A DNA stretch of 64,000 nucleotides from Gammaproteobacteria bacterium (GTDB lineage: Bacteria > Pseudomonadota > Gammaproteobacteria > JACKNK01): contig JACKNJ010000006.1 in NCBI GenBank assembly GCA_024234895.1, positions 174,743 through 238,742 on the forward strand. The letters are read 5' to 3'. The first letter of the stretch is position 1; each line of letters opens with the position of its first letter. Below the pieces are notes generated by a model that was not told where the DNA came from, searched no databases, and was given only the letters and a program-made list of their open reading frames with translations. Below, in pieces: positions 9,890 through 19,476 of the stretch. A program made the translations under genes and the position numbers.

Positions 9890-9991
9890 ACGGACCTCGT
9901 CGGGTCGGGAAATTCGGGTTCCCAATGGTAACGGAACGCGGTCGCCGCCAGTACACGCACGACCCGAATGTGCAGACCGTTTTACCGTCGA

Positions 9992-12337
9992 TCAGTTCGG
10001 TGTCCAGATGCGGCGAGCGTCAATGCGTTGCGCGTGGGCCACGCGGGCCGGTCCGGACGCGGGGAAGGTGAGCGTCAGGGCGCCATCGGAACGGGTGTCG
10101 CGGATCGTCGCGCCAAGCGCGCGGTAGCGATCGATGATGTCCGCGCGCGGCAGGCCGAAGGCATTCCGGTAGCCCGCCGTGACGATCGCGATGCGCGGTC
10201 GCGATGCCGCGACGAAGGCCGGCTGCGAGGAGCTGGCGCTACCGTGGTGCGGCACCTGCAACACGCCGACCGGCAGGGCTCCGGAATGCCCCGTGAGCAG
10301 GTGATCCTCCCCGCTGGCTTCGAGGTCGGCGGTCAGCAGGAGTGCATCGTCCCGCGTCGCGACCCGCAGCACGCAGGAGGCATCGTTGCCGCTGGCGGCG
10401 CCGATCGCCGCCGGCCCGAGGATGTCGAAACGCACGCCGTCCCAGACCCACGACTCGCCGTCGCGACAGGGGGATGCACTAGGCACGCGGTCCGGTTCGC
10501 CACTGAGCAGACGCCGCGTGCCGACGCCGGCCAGCACCCCTTCCAGACCGCCGCGATGATCGTTGTCGCCGTGGCTGACGATCAGCGTGTCCAGCGTCCC
10601 GACGCCCCGCGTGCGCAGATACGGCAGCACGATCCGCGCGCCGGCATCGAAGCCCCCGCGATAGCTCGGCCCGGTGTCGTAAAGCAGCGTGTGATTCGCG
10701 GTCCGGATGAACGCGGACAGCCCCTGCCCCACATCGAGCACCGTCAATTCGAAAGCCCCCGTCTCCGGCGCAGGCTCCACCCTCGGCCACAGCACCGACA
10801 ACAGCAGCGGCACGGCAAGCCAGCGCGCCGGCCATCCGCGTGGTGCCGCCAGCAGCAGGAAGGCGAGCGCCAGCGCGAACAGGCCCGTGCCGGACAACGA
10901 CGGTTGCCAGGATGCCCAGCCCAGATCCGCGAGCCGTGCCAGCAGCGGCCACATGCCGGCCAGCATGGCCGCCGCCTCGCGCAGCGCCCACTCGGAAACC
11001 GGCTCCGCCACCCAGGCCAGCACGACCCCGAGCAACGTCAGCGGCACCACCACCAGACTCACCCACGGCACGGCGACCAGATTCGCCAGCGGCGCGACCA
11101 GCGATGTCTGCGCGAACCACAGCAGCGACAATGGCGCGAGCCCGACCGAGACCAGGATGTGCACCCTGCCCCACCGCCACCAGGCCGCGTGACCGTCGCG
11201 CCCCACCGCGAGAAACAGGATCACGGCGACCGCGCCGAACGAAAGCCAGAAGCCCGGCGCCAGTACCGCGACCGGATCGATCAGCAGCACGGCCAGCAAG
11301 GCCAGCGACAGGCCCTGGGTCGGCGCGATTCCCCGCCCCAGGATCGGGCCGAGGAACGCGACGACCAGCATCACCAGCGCACGTTGTGTCGGCAGGGAGA
11401 AACCCGCCAATGCCGCGTACAGACAGGCCCCCGTCAATGCCACGAAGGCCGCCAGCCGGGGCGCCGGCCACCGCAGATTCCAGCGCCCGCTGAGGCGGCG
11501 CGCGAGCAGGAACAACAAACCGGCGACCAGCCCGACATGCAGCCCGGAAATCGCGACCAGATGGCCGGTGCCCGTCGCGCGGAACACCTCCCATTCGTCG
11601 GCGGTCATCGCGCTACGCTCGCCGGCGGCGAGCGCGACGATCACGCCGTGCAACGGGGCTCCGTCGAGACTGGCGGCAACCTGATCGATGACGGACTGCC
11701 GCCAGGCCGACAAGCCGGCTGGCCCGGCCAGGCGGCTCGGCACCTGTTCCCGGTCGCGCACATAACCGGTCGCGACATGGCCTTGCTGAAACAACCAGCG
11801 CTCGTAATCGAACAGCCCGGGATTGCTGAACCCGCGCGGCGCCTTCAGGCGCACCGCGAAGCGCCAGCGCTCACCCAGGCGCACCGGCGGACCGTCGCTC
11901 CAGCCCAGACGCACCCGCCCGCCAGCCCATCCGTTCGCGGGCGGGTCGATGCGGTCGATAGCGAAATCGAAGCGCCGCGATGCCCCGCTCGGCAGGCTGG
12001 CCACCTCGCCTTCCACGATCAACGTTCGACCCTCGAGTTCGGCTGGCAACCACCCGGACAGGTGTGCCCCGGCACTCATCCACGCCAACCCGAAACCCAG
12101 CGCGACGAACGCCGGGAATCGAACCAGGGGCCAGCGCCATGCGAGCAGAAAAAGGCTCAGGATGCCGAGCCACCACACCTCCGCCGGCAGGCCGGGGAGC
12201 TGGAACAACATCACGGCGCCCGCGGTCACCCCGAGGGCGCTCAAGGCAAGGCTTGGAAAAGTCCCGGAAGTCGCCTCGCCCCGGCTTGGCCTTTGTGCAT
12301 AATTGGCCCCCCGTCGCGGAATCGGCATACCGTTCAC
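9992..12337 (-). CDS. comEC: ComEC/Rec2 DNA uptake channel protein
   Basis: 781 aa polytopic inner membrane protein. It has an N-terminal DUF4131/OB region (about 30-190), the competence membrane domain with SGLHVGLVAGLLFLLARR, and a C-terminal metallo-beta-lactamase-like domain starting near FELTVLDVGQGLSAFI with VSHGDNDHRGG and VPHHGSASS. It forms the channel for single-stranded DNA entry during natural transformation. Start uncertain: 12337 or the ATG three codons later. First gene of the envelope operon on the minus strand, divergent from the DUF2062 gene, as in Pseudomonas. Confidence 0.93.
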   Translation of the reverse strand: MNGMPIPRRGANYAQRPSRGEATSGTFPSLALSALGVTAGAVMLFQLPGLPAEVWWLGILSLFLLAWRWPLVRFPAFVALGFGLAWMSAGAHLSGWLPAELEGRTLIVEGEVASLPSGASRRFDFAIDRIDPPANGWAGGRVRLGWSDGPPVRLGERWRFAVRLKAPRGFSNPGLFDYERWLFQQGHVATGYVRDREQVPSRLAGPAGLSAWRQSVIDQVAASLDGAPLHGVIVALAAGERSAMTADEWEVFRATGTGHLVAISGLHVGLVAGLLFLLARRLSGRWNLRWPAPRLAAFVALTGACLYAALAGFSLPTQRALVMLVVAFLGPILGRGIAPTQGLSLALLAVLLIDPVAVLAPGFWLSFGAVAVILFLAVGRDGHAAWWRWGRVHILVSVGLAPLSLLWFAQTSLVAPLANLVAVPWVSLVVVPLTLLGVVLAWVAEPVSEWALREAAAMLAGMWPLLARLADLGWASWQPSLSGTGLFALALAFLLLAAPRGWPARWLAVPLLLSVLWPRVEPAPETGAFELTVLDVGQGLSAFIRTANHTLLYDTGPSYRGGFDAGARIVLPYLRTRGVGTLDTLIVSHGDNDHRGGLEGVLAGVGTRRLLSGEPDRVPSASPCRDGESWVWDGVRFDILGPAAIGAASGNDASCVLRVATRDDALLLTADLEASGEDHLLTGHSGALPVGVLQVPHHGSASSSQPAFVAASRPRIAIVTAGYRNAFGLPRADIIDRYRALGATIRDTRSDGALTLTFPASGPARVAHAQRIDARRIWTPN

Positions 12338-12405
12338 CGCCGTTCACCCGCGCGACGATCGTCAGCAAGCACGCCACCCGACACGCCTGACCAACAGTTG
12401 CCCTG

Positions 12406-12975
12406 ATGCCGAAAAAGCTCATCCAGCGCTACATGCCGGATCCGAAGAAGATCCGCGAGCACAAGCACCTGCAGGTGTTCGGCAGCCTGTTGCACAACCC
12501 CAACCTGTGGCACATGAACCGCCGCTCGGTGGCCGGCGCTTTCGCCGTCGGCATGTTCATGGCCGCCATCCCGGTTCCGTTCCAGATGTTGCTGGCGGCG
12601 GCAGGCGCGATCGCGTTCCGCGTGAACCTGCCGATCTCGGTCGGCCTGGTCTGGATCACCAATCCGCTGACCATGATCCCGATGTTCTACTTCGCCTATC
12701 TGGTCGGCGCCTTCGTGATGGGCACGCCGCCGACGATCAGCCAGGATGAATTGCAGCTGAGCTGGGCGTGGCTGATGGCGGAACTGGAACATATCGGCGC
12801 GCCCTTCCTGCTGGGCAGTCTCATCCTGGGCATCGGCGGGGCGATGGTCAGCTATTTCGGCATCCATCTATGTTGGCGTCTGAATGTCGCGCGCCAGTGG
12901 CGCGAACGCAAGCAGGCGCGGACCCGGCGCGAGCTTGATAAAGCGGACAACAAGCGAGACCCGGACAGCAACTAG
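12406..12975 (+). CDS. DUF2062 family membrane protein
   Basis: 189 aa. The N-terminal soluble region MPKKLIQRYMPDPKKIREHKHL precedes a glycine-rich hydrophobic domain with AVGMFMAAIPVPFQMLLA and WITNPLTMIPMFYFAY, characteristic of DUF2062. It ends with a strongly charged tail. Function unknown. Divergent from comEC with only 68 bp between starts, an arrangement kept in pseudomonads. Confidence 0.9.
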   Translation: MPKKLIQRYMPDPKKIREHKHLQVFGSLLHNPNLWHMNRRSVAGAFAVGMFMAAIPVPFQMLLAAAGAIAFRVNLPISVGLVWITNPLTMIPMFYFAYLVGAFVMGTPPTISQDELQLSWAWLMAELEHIGAPFLLGSLILGIGGAMVSYFGIHLCWRLNVARQWRERKQARTRRELDKADNKRDPDSN

Positions 12976-13001
12976 AGTTCGATAGGGGATCGACCGGGAC
13001 A

Positions 13002-13065
13002 GGCTGGCTTCGACTCCGCTCAGCCAGCGATCCAGGCCGCTGGCTGAGCGGAGTCGAAGCCAGCC
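13002..13065. repeat. 28-bp perfect inverted repeat (family R1), probable bidirectional terminator
   Basis: Arms 13002-13029 and 13038-13065 are perfect reverse complements separated by 8 nt; each arm begins GGCTGGCTTCGACTCC. A second copy with the same arms lies at 25404-25465. It sits between the convergent DUF2062 and sbcB genes. Confidence 0.9.
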
Positions 13066-13081
13066 AGACACTCGACGAACG

Positions 13082-14506
13082 CTACAACGCGGTCAACCAG
13101 TGCCCGTATTCCTCCAGGGCATCCAGCACCGCGGCCCGATCCGGACGCTCGCCGCGTAACACCTCGATACGCTCGAAGTACTCATCGATGGTCTGCGAGA
13201 CCGCCGGCCCCCGCTCCATCAGGCGGTATTCGCGGTGTTCCTGCCAGGCGGCCAGCTCTTCTTCGGCGAGGCTCTCCGGCCAGTTGCGGGCGCGGTAGCG
13301 GAACAGCATCTCCGGCAGGCGCTTGTCCTCGAACCGGAAGGTCGCACCCCGTAATGCGTCCGGGCCGAGCTCGCGGATGCGCGTCATCACGCGCTTGTCC
13401 GCATCGCTGAAGAAGCCGCCCGCGTAGATCATCAGGTCCGGCTCGGTGAGCGGTTCGCGCGGTGAATCCACCGCCTCCTTAACCCGTTCGATGAAGCCCG
13501 GCACGCTCAACAGACGGGCTCGATGCCGGTTGATCTCGTCCAGATCGAGGCCGGTACGTTCGCGGGCCGCGTCGTCCAGGGTCTTCAACGGCGCGATCAC
13601 CGGGCACTTGTTCACATGGACGGTCTTCACCGGCAGGCGGGTTCGCTCCTCGCCCAGCTCTTCCCGCGAGGTGAACATGCGCGCGCGCAGTTCCTCCACG
13701 TCCAGGCCGAAGAACGGCTCCGGATCGTGGCGCAGGTCGTAGACCAGCACGCCGTTGTTGTTGACCGGATGCCAGCTCAGCGGCAGCACCACGCTGCACG
13801 CGAGGTGCTCGCGCGGATACATGCCGGATACGTGCACCACCGGCACGTGGTGTGGCACGTCCAGTTGCTCGGTCACCGCCTGCTTGCGGCGCAGCTTGTA
13901 GAGGTAGTCGTAGAGGCGTGGCTGCCGGTCCCGCACCAGCCGGGCCATCGCGATGGTCGCGCGCACGTCGGAGACGGCATCGTGCGCGGCATCGTGACCG
14001 ACCCCGTTGGCGCGGGTCAGATGTTCGAGGCGCAGGCTGGGATTGCCCTCCTCGTCGACCGGCCACTCGATGCCTTCCGGACGCAGCGCCCGCGCCGCGC
14101 GCAGCAGATCGATGATGTCCCAGCGGGAATTGCCGCCCTGCCACTCGCGCGCATACGGGTCGAGGAAGTTGCGGTAGAGCGCGTTGCGGGTGACCTCGTC
14201 GTCGAAACGCAGGCTGTTGTAGCCGACCGTGCAGGTATGCGGCACCGCCATTTCCGCGTTCACCCGGGCGATGAATTCGGCCTCCGGCAGACCGCGTTCC
14301 AGCGCCTGCTGCGGGGTGATGCCGGTGACCATGCAGGCGTCCGGGCTCGGCAGATAATCGTTTGGCGGCTTGCAGAACAGTTCGATCGGCGCGCCGATCT
14401 CGTTCAGGTCCTCGTCGGTACGGATCGCCGCGAACTGCACCGGGCGATCGCGCGCGGGGTCGATGCCGAAGGTTTCGTAGTCGTGCCAGAGCAGGGTGTC
14501 GTTCAT
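13082..14506 (-). CDS. sbcB: Exodeoxyribonuclease I
   Basis: 474 aa 3'-5' single-strand DNA exonuclease used in recombination and mismatch repair. It has the DEDDh exonuclease domain: D-Y-E at the start (HDYETFG), GYNSLRFDDEVTRN, and H-D-AVSDV (DAAHDAVSDVRATI), followed by the SH3-like and C-terminal helical domains. The ATG at 14506 gives the standard MNDTLLWHDYETFG start; the upstream 11 codons are unsupported. Transcribed alone and divergent from the YbjN-like pair. Confidence 0.95.
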   Translation of the reverse strand: MNDTLLWHDYETFGIDPARDRPVQFAAIRTDEDLNEIGAPIELFCKPPNDYLPSPDACMVTGITPQQALERGLPEAEFIARVNAEMAVPHTCTVGYNSLRFDDEVTRNALYRNFLDPYAREWQGGNSRWDIIDLLRAARALRPEGIEWPVDEEGNPSLRLEHLTRANGVGHDAAHDAVSDVRATIAMARLVRDRQPRLYDYLYKLRRKQAVTEQLDVPHHVPVVHVSGMYPREHLACSVVLPLSWHPVNNNGVLVYDLRHDPEPFFGLDVEELRARMFTSREELGEERTRLPVKTVHVNKCPVIAPLKTLDDAARERTGLDLDEINRHRARLLSVPGFIERVKEAVDSPREPLTEPDLMIYAGGFFSDADKRVMTRIRELGPDALRGATFRFEDKRLPEMLFRYRARNWPESLAEEELAAWQEHREYRLMERGPAVSQTIDEYFERIEVLRGERPDRAAVLDALEEYGHWLTAL

Positions 14507-14585
14507 GGCCACGCACCTTGCCAAGGGCAACGCCGTCACTCAAGCGCTAACGAACGCGCCGTCGCGGTCGATTTGATTGGCAACC

Positions 14586-15065
14586 ATGAACACCCTGACC
14601 GCCTTCATAGCCGCCCTGCTTCTGTTCGGCGTCGTGCCCACGGCGCTGGCCGGCGAATCGGCCTACGCGAGCCTGTCGACGGCCCAGACCAACCAGCTGC
14701 TCAGCCGTCTGGGTCACGCGTCGACGCCGTTCGACCTCGGCGATGGTCAAACGGTGCACGTCCTCGATTTCGGCGGCACCAAGGCGGTGCTGCGTCCGCT
14801 CGATTGCCGGAACGACGTATGCCACGCGCTGCGCCTGAACGCGACGTACCGCTTCACGCGCGTCGAACTGGATGCCCTGAACCGCTGGAACGCCGCGCTT
14901 ACCCGCGAGCGCGCCTACCCGGCGAAAGCCTTTCTGGACCATGACGGGCACGTGCAACTGGTCGCGGACCTGGACCTCGAAGGTGGCGTGCAGGACGGCG
15001 ATCTGGCCGCGTTCGTCAGCGAGTTCGCGGCCCAGGCGACCCACCTGGAACAGGCCCTGCACTGA
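14586..15065 (+). CDS. Secreted YbjN-like domain protein
   Basis: 159 aa. Signal peptide residues 1-22 (MNTLTAFIAALLLFGVVPTALA), then one YbjN-like domain of about 130 residues, with a C-x5-C pair (CRNDVCH) in the middle and the WNAALTRERAYPAKAFLDHDG stretch. YbjN folds resemble type III secretion chaperones, but this exported version has no assigned job. The stop codon overlaps the next start (TGATG), so the pair is translationally coupled. The downstream neighbour contains a second copy of the domain, suggesting duplication. Confidence 0.65.
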   Translation: MNTLTAFIAALLLFGVVPTALAGESAYASLSTAQTNQLLSRLGHASTPFDLGDGQTVHVLDFGGTKAVLRPLDCRNDVCHALRLNATYRFTRVELDALNRWNAALTRERAYPAKAFLDHDGHVQLVADLDLEGGVQDGDLAAFVSEFAAQATHLEQALH

Positions 15066-16012
15066 TGCCCGCCCGCCTCTTCCTGCCGCTGCTGATCGCG
15101 ATCGGCGCACTCATCTTCTTCCCCAACTTCTCGGCGGTACCGAAGCATTTCGAACGCCTCGCGATGCCGGACCTGATGCACGTGCTGCGCTGGGGCGGCA
15201 TGAGCCCGAACAGCTATCTCGGCGAGGACGGCGACCTGCGCATCGACATCGATCTCGCCGGGCATGCCGGCCAGCTCATCGCGCGCGGTTGCGGTTCGAC
15301 CGCATGCGGCAGCATCGATCTGTTGCAGGCGCGTTCGCGGATCGAAATCCCCGCCGGTGACTACGCCAACCGTCGCCAGCTCCTCGCGCACCTCAACGAA
15401 TTCAACGCGAGCCATCCGCTCGCCCGCGCCTACCTGGATGACGACGATGCCGTGCTCGCGCTGGAACTGCGCACCGCCGACGGCGTCAGCAGCACCCGGC
15501 TGGGTGCGTTCCTGGGCAGCGTGACCGAACTCCGCCAGGCCTTCGGGCGCCACATGGCGGCCTATATCGGCATACCCCCGGCACCGGCGCGCCCCGCGCT
15601 TCCCACCGCGCCGGTCACCATTGCCACCGCCCCCGCGCCGGCCCGCCCGGCGCGACCGCCGATCCCGGACGAGCCACTCAGCATCCGCGTCAGCGAGATG
15701 CGCAACATCGGTGACGGCTGCCGCATCCGGGGCCACATCGAAGGTGCCGGGACCGACGCCACCGAACTGCGCGTCATCGTACCCAGCCGCAATGAGCGCT
15801 TCGACTTTCTGGTGATCGATGCCGATCAGCCGCTTCCGGACGTAAACCTCGGCCCGGTTCGCGAGATGCCCTGCCGCGAACTCGAACGCATCGTGCTGGA
15901 GCGTATTGCGGTCTGCGGCCGCGCCGCGCCGTTCGGCGAGGATTGTCCGACCGCCGGCCTGATCGTCGGCGACACCGACCTCAGTCCCGTGGTGCTGGTG
16001 CGCGTGCGCTGA
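15065..16012 (+). CDS. Second YbjN-like domain protein with membrane anchor and extra C-terminal domain
   Basis: 315 aa. One hydrophobic N-terminal segment (residues 4-22) serves as signal or anchor. Residues about 35-170 repeat the YbjN-like domain of the upstream gene, including a C-x5-C (CGSTACGS region) and NEFNASHPLARAYLDDDD. A proline/alanine-rich linker (about 173-205) leads to an unrecognised domain of about 110 residues with four cysteines that may form disulfides in the periplasm. Coupled to the gene before by a 1-nt overlap. Function unknown. Confidence 0.6.
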   Translation: MPARLFLPLLIAIGALIFFPNFSAVPKHFERLAMPDLMHVLRWGGMSPNSYLGEDGDLRIDIDLAGHAGQLIARGCGSTACGSIDLLQARSRIEIPAGDYANRRQLLAHLNEFNASHPLARAYLDDDDAVLALELRTADGVSSTRLGAFLGSVTELRQAFGRHMAAYIGIPPAPARPALPTAPVTIATAPAPARPARPPIPDEPLSIRVSEMRNIGDGCRIRGHIEGAGTDATELRVIVPSRNERFDFLVIDADQPLPDVNLGPVREMPCRELERIVLERIAVCGRAAPFGEDCPTAGLIVGDTDLSPVVLVRVR

Positions 16013-16025
16013 ACCCGCCCACCGA

Positions 16026-17753
16026 TCAGCTCAGGACCTGCAACTCCTCGACCACCATCTGCGCGCTGCGCACACCCCGGAACTCGTTCACGTCCAGCCG
16101 GTAAGCCAGCCGAACCCGCGCGTTTTCGGGCGGGATGCCCTGCTCGACCGGATAGTTGAAGGCGATGCCGTCGATCGCCGCCGGCCCGTCACCGAGCACG
16201 ACCTCCAGTTTGAGATGCCGCTCGCCGACCACGCGCCGTGAACGCAGGCGGAACACGCCGTCGAACAGCGGTTCCGGGAAGCCCTGCCCCCACGGCCCGC
16301 CGGCGCGGATCGCCTCGGCCAGGTCGATGCCGATGTACTGCCGTTCCAGTTCGCCATCGCTGACCACCACCCCCTCCAGCGCCTCCGGCTCGACGACCGC
16401 GCGCACCTCCTGGTCGAAGGCGGCCGCGAACTTGTCCAGCGCAGCCGCCGACAGGGTCATGCCCGCCGCCATCGCGTGACCGCCGTAACGGATCAGCAGG
16501 CCGGGATGATGAACGTCCACCGCTTCGAGCACGTCGCGGATGTGCAGGCCCGGGATCGAACGCGCCGAGCCCTTCCACTCGCCCTGCGGATTGCCTTCGT
16601 CGGTCGGCGCGAGCGCAATCACCGGGCGGTGATGGCGTTCCTTCAGGCGGCTGGCGAGGATGCCGATGACGCCCTGATGCCAGTTCACGTCGTACATCAC
16701 CAGACCCCAGGGCAGGCTTTTGCCTTCCGAAAGGCGCAGCGCGTCCATCGCCGCCTTGGCCTCGTCGTGCATGCGGTTCTCGATCGCGCGGCGGTCGCGG
16801 TTCAGTTCGTCGAGCTGGGCGGCCAGCATCAGCGCGGTATCCGGGCTGTCGGTCAGCAGGCATTCGATGCCGACACCCATGTCCTCCAGCCGTCCCGCCG
16901 CGTTCAGGCGCGGGCCGAGCGCAAAACCCAGGTCCGATGCCGCCAGCGAATCCTGCTTGCGCCCCGACACCTGGATCAGCGCGGCGATGCCCGGCCGGCA
17001 ATGCCCGGCACGAATCCGTCGCAGGCCCTGTTCGACCAGGATGCGGTTGTTGCGGTCCAGCCGGACCACGTCCGCGACCGTGCCGAGCGCGACCAGATCC
17101 AGCAGTTCGGCCAGGTTCGGGCCGTTGCCGTGACCCTTGTCGCGACGCCGCGCGCGCAGCGCCAGCAGCACGTAGAACATCACCCCGACCCCGGCCAGAT
17201 GCTTGCTCGGGAAGTCGTCGCCGGGCTGATTCGGATTCACGATCGCGTCCGCCGCCGGCAGCCGGTTCGCCGGCAGGTGGTGGTCGGTGACCAGCACCCG
17301 GATTCCCAGGGCCCGCGCCGCGTCTACCCCCTCGAAATTGGCGATGCCGTTGTCGACGGTGATGATCAGATCGGGCTGCGATCGCGCCGCCACCGCGACG
17401 ATCTCCGGCGACAGGCCGTAGCCGAATTCGAAGCGGTTCGGCACCACGTACTCGACCGAGGCCGCGCCCAGCGCGGTCAGCCCCTTCACCGCCACCGCCG
17501 TGCTGGTGGCCCCGTCGGCATCAAAATCACCGACGATGACGATCTTCCAGCGCCCATCGATCGCGAGTTCGAGCAGATCGACTGCCGCGTCCATGCCCAG
17601 CAGCGGCGTCACCGGCAGCAGGCCCTGCGCGGAATGATCGAGCTCATCCAGCGCCTTCACCCCGCGCGCCGCGTAGACGCGCCGTAACACCGGATGCAGC
17701 GAGCTCGGGAAGGTGATGTCGGGGACGGTGCGGCGTTGGATACGGCGGGACAT
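16026..17753 (-). CDS. recJ: Single-stranded-DNA-specific exonuclease RecJ
   Basis: 575 aa, normal RecJ length. DHH phosphoesterase motifs are visible: VGDFDADGATSTA (motif I), TVDNGIANFEG (II), VTDHHLP (III), and further on GGHAMAAGM of the DHHA1 domain. It degrades 5' single strands in recombination and base excision repair. 13 bp separates its stop from the convergent YbjN-like gene. The upstream RpfE-like gene is its usual partner in xanthomonads and relatives. Confidence 0.96.
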   Translation of the reverse strand: MSRRIQRRTVPDITFPSSLHPVLRRVYAARGVKALDELDHSAQGLLPVTPLLGMDAAVDLLELAIDGRWKIVIVGDFDADGATSTAVAVKGLTALGAASVEYVVPNRFEFGYGLSPEIVAVAARSQPDLIITVDNGIANFEGVDAARALGIRVLVTDHHLPANRLPAADAIVNPNQPGDDFPSKHLAGVGVMFYVLLALRARRRDKGHGNGPNLAELLDLVALGTVADVVRLDRNNRILVEQGLRRIRAGHCRPGIAALIQVSGRKQDSLAASDLGFALGPRLNAAGRLEDMGVGIECLLTDSPDTALMLAAQLDELNRDRRAIENRMHDEAKAAMDALRLSEGKSLPWGLVMYDVNWHQGVIGILASRLKERHHRPVIALAPTDEGNPQGEWKGSARSIPGLHIRDVLEAVDVHHPGLLIRYGGHAMAAGMTLSAAALDKFAAAFDQEVRAVVEPEALEGVVVSDGELERQYIGIDLAEAIRAGGPWGQGFPEPLFDGVFRLRSRRVVGERHLKLEVVLGDGPAAIDGIAFNYPVEQGIPPENARVRLAYRLDVNEFRGVRSAQMVVEELQVLS

Positions 17754-17782
17754 GCTCGAAGTATCCCAGACCCGGGCGCGTC

Positions 17783-17855
17783 GTAGGAGCGACTTCAGTC
17801 GCGATCGGCATCGGCAACAGGGATCAACGCCGATCGCGACTGAAGTCGCTCCTAC
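17783..17855. repeat. REP-type inverted repeat (family R4, GTAGGAGCG)
   Basis: Perfect 27-bp arms at 17783-17809 and 17829-17855, each outer end GTAGGAGCGACTTCAGTCGC, spaced 19 bp. Related pairs lie at 20595-20664 and 20747-20819. Located between recJ and the RpfE-like gene. Confidence 0.9.
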
Positions 17856-17864
17856 AGGGCCGGG

Positions 17865-18830
17865 TCAGGCACGCCAGAAACGCCAGAGATGTGGCCGGCG
17901 CAGGGTCCATGTCTGGCCCTGTCCGCCGACGACGCGGAGTTCGTCGACACGCTTTTCGCGCAGCGCCCGCAACCCCGGTTCCAGCCAGCGTCCTTCGATC
18001 TCGACACGGGCGTCGCGCCAGTCGTTGGCATCGGCGTACAGGGCCGGACGGGACAGGCGGGTGTCGATGACGTGGACTTCGGCGGCATCCAGATTCGCCA
18101 GATCGATGCTGCTCAGGTTATCGGCAACCTGCCCCCCAAGTGCCACGGCCAGCGGATCGTCCGCGTAGGTGCGCCCTGCTCGCGCCGGGATATCGACATG
18201 CGGCCCGTTACCCCAGAACCAGACCGAATTCACCGGCAGCTTGCCGGCGCGTTCGCGTGCGGCGTTCACCGGGGACATGTGCAGCACCATCTGCATCTCG
18301 GTCAGCAGCGCGTGCCAGCGTTTCCCGTCCGGGCCTTGCGGCAGAAATGGGTCGACGACCCGACCGATGACTTCACTGGGCGGATGGGTCCGCATGGCCG
18401 GCTCGACATCGATGCGCAGATACCAGCGGTCCGGCGCCGCGACATGCAGTTGCCAGCCGAGATCGGCGTAGATCGCGGCGATTTCAGCCGCCAGGGTTTC
18501 CGCCTCGGCGTGTTCCAGACCAAGCACATGGGCGTCGAAGAATCGCAGATGGTCGCGATCCGCGCGCAGGTAGACCGGATCGGCGCGCAGCCAGACGCCG
18601 CTGTGATCGATGTCCGGCAGATCGGCGCGCACGGCCAGCGCCGCGATGCCGGCCTCCACCCCGAACTCATTCAGCAGCGCGGCTTCGAATCCAGCGTCGT
18701 CGCCGGGCGAGAAGTCCGAGCGCGCACGGATGATCTGCCACGCCGGCAGATCGAGGTCGACCGGGTCGCTGCCCTCACGCAGTTCGGCGAGACCCTCAAC
18801 ACCCGGCAGGATCAGCGTCAGCCGGTACAT
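17865..18830 (-). CDS. RpfE-like / phosphoglycerate-mutase-related protein (COG4255)
   Basis: 321 aa cytoplasmic protein beginning MYRLTLILPGVEGLAEL. The central region has FFDAHVLGLEHAEAETLAAEI and DRWYLRI, then GPDGKRWHALLTEMQMVLH and NSVWFWGNG, which recur in proteins annotated as RpfE or as cofactor-independent phosphoglycerate mutase-like. In Xanthomonas rpfE lies next to recJ, as here. No biochemical role is established. The start overlaps the L,D-transpeptidase gene by 13 nt. Confidence 0.7.
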   Translation of the reverse strand: MYRLTLILPGVEGLAELREGSDPVDLDLPAWQIIRARSDFSPGDDAGFEAALLNEFGVEAGIAALAVRADLPDIDHSGVWLRADPVYLRADRDHLRFFDAHVLGLEHAEAETLAAEIAAIYADLGWQLHVAAPDRWYLRIDVEPAMRTHPPSEVIGRVVDPFLPQGPDGKRWHALLTEMQMVLHMSPVNAARERAGKLPVNSVWFWGNGPHVDIPARAGRTYADDPLAVALGGQVADNLSSIDLANLDAAEVHVIDTRLSRPALYADANDWRDARVEIEGRWLEPGLRALREKRVDELRVVGGQGQTWTLRRPHLWRFWRA

Positions 18831-19312
18831 TCGCGGATCAGCACGCGCATGCCTACCGGCACGCGCTCGAACAGGTCGATCAGGTCCGCATTGCGCATGC
18901 GCACGCAGCCGTGCGAACGCGGCTCGCCCATCGGCTCGCTGTCCGGCGTGCCGTGGATGTAGATGTAGCGGCGCAGCGTGTCGACCTCGCCGCCGCGATT
19001 GCGGCCGGATTCCTCGCCGGTCAGCCAGAGGATGCGGGTCAGTATCCAGTCCCGGTCCGGGTGCGCGGCGGCCAGTTCCGGCGAGTACACCTCGCCGGTC
19101 GCGCGCCGCCCGACGAACACTGCCCCTTCCGGACAGGCATCCCCGATCCGCGCGCGGACGTGATGCCACCCAAGCGGCGTGCAGCCGCTGCCGCTGCGTT
19201 CCCCGACGCCATTCGCCGCCGTCGACACGCTGTAACGGCGGACGATACGCCCCCCTTCGCGCAGTTCGAGGCTTTGCGCGGCGATATCGACGAGGAGATG
19301 GGGTTCGGTCAT
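18818..19312 (-). CDS. L,D-transpeptidase (YkuD) fold protein without signal peptide
   Basis: 164 aa YkuD domain. Catalytic region HGTPDSEPMGEPRSHGCVRM carries the active-site cysteine and nearby histidine and arginine. L,D-transpeptidases cross-link peptidoglycan or attach lipoproteins in the periplasm. Taking the ATG at 19312 (MTEPHLLVDIAAQSLEL, the normal domain start) leaves no export signal, and the longer frame upstream has none either. Whether it acts in the cytoplasm or is exported otherwise is unknown. Overlaps the next gene by 13 nt. Confidence 0.85.
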   Translation of the reverse strand: MTEPHLLVDIAAQSLELREGGRIVRRYSVSTAANGVGERSGSGCTPLGWHHVRARIGDACPEGAVFVGRRATGEVYSPELAAAHPDRDWILTRILWLTGEESGRNRGGEVDTLRRYIYIHGTPDSEPMGEPRSHGCVRMRNADLIDLFERVPVGMRVLIRECTG

Positions 19313-19476
19313 GGCGGGCTCGGGCACTGGCGGAGTCAACGTGGTCCCATGGTAGCCGTGCCGGGGATTTGCGGAATCCTGATAAAGATCATCGCGTTGG
19401 CACGTCATCCGGCTTACAAAAAGGTAAGTAGGCGGCGCGCGCTTCGATCGCGTCGCACCTTCCCGGGAGCCAGCAC

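Noticed and set aside
9968..12406. 812-codon open frame opposite comEC
   Set aside because: Glutamine/arginine-rich shadow with no domain features; ComEC on the minus strand is well supported.
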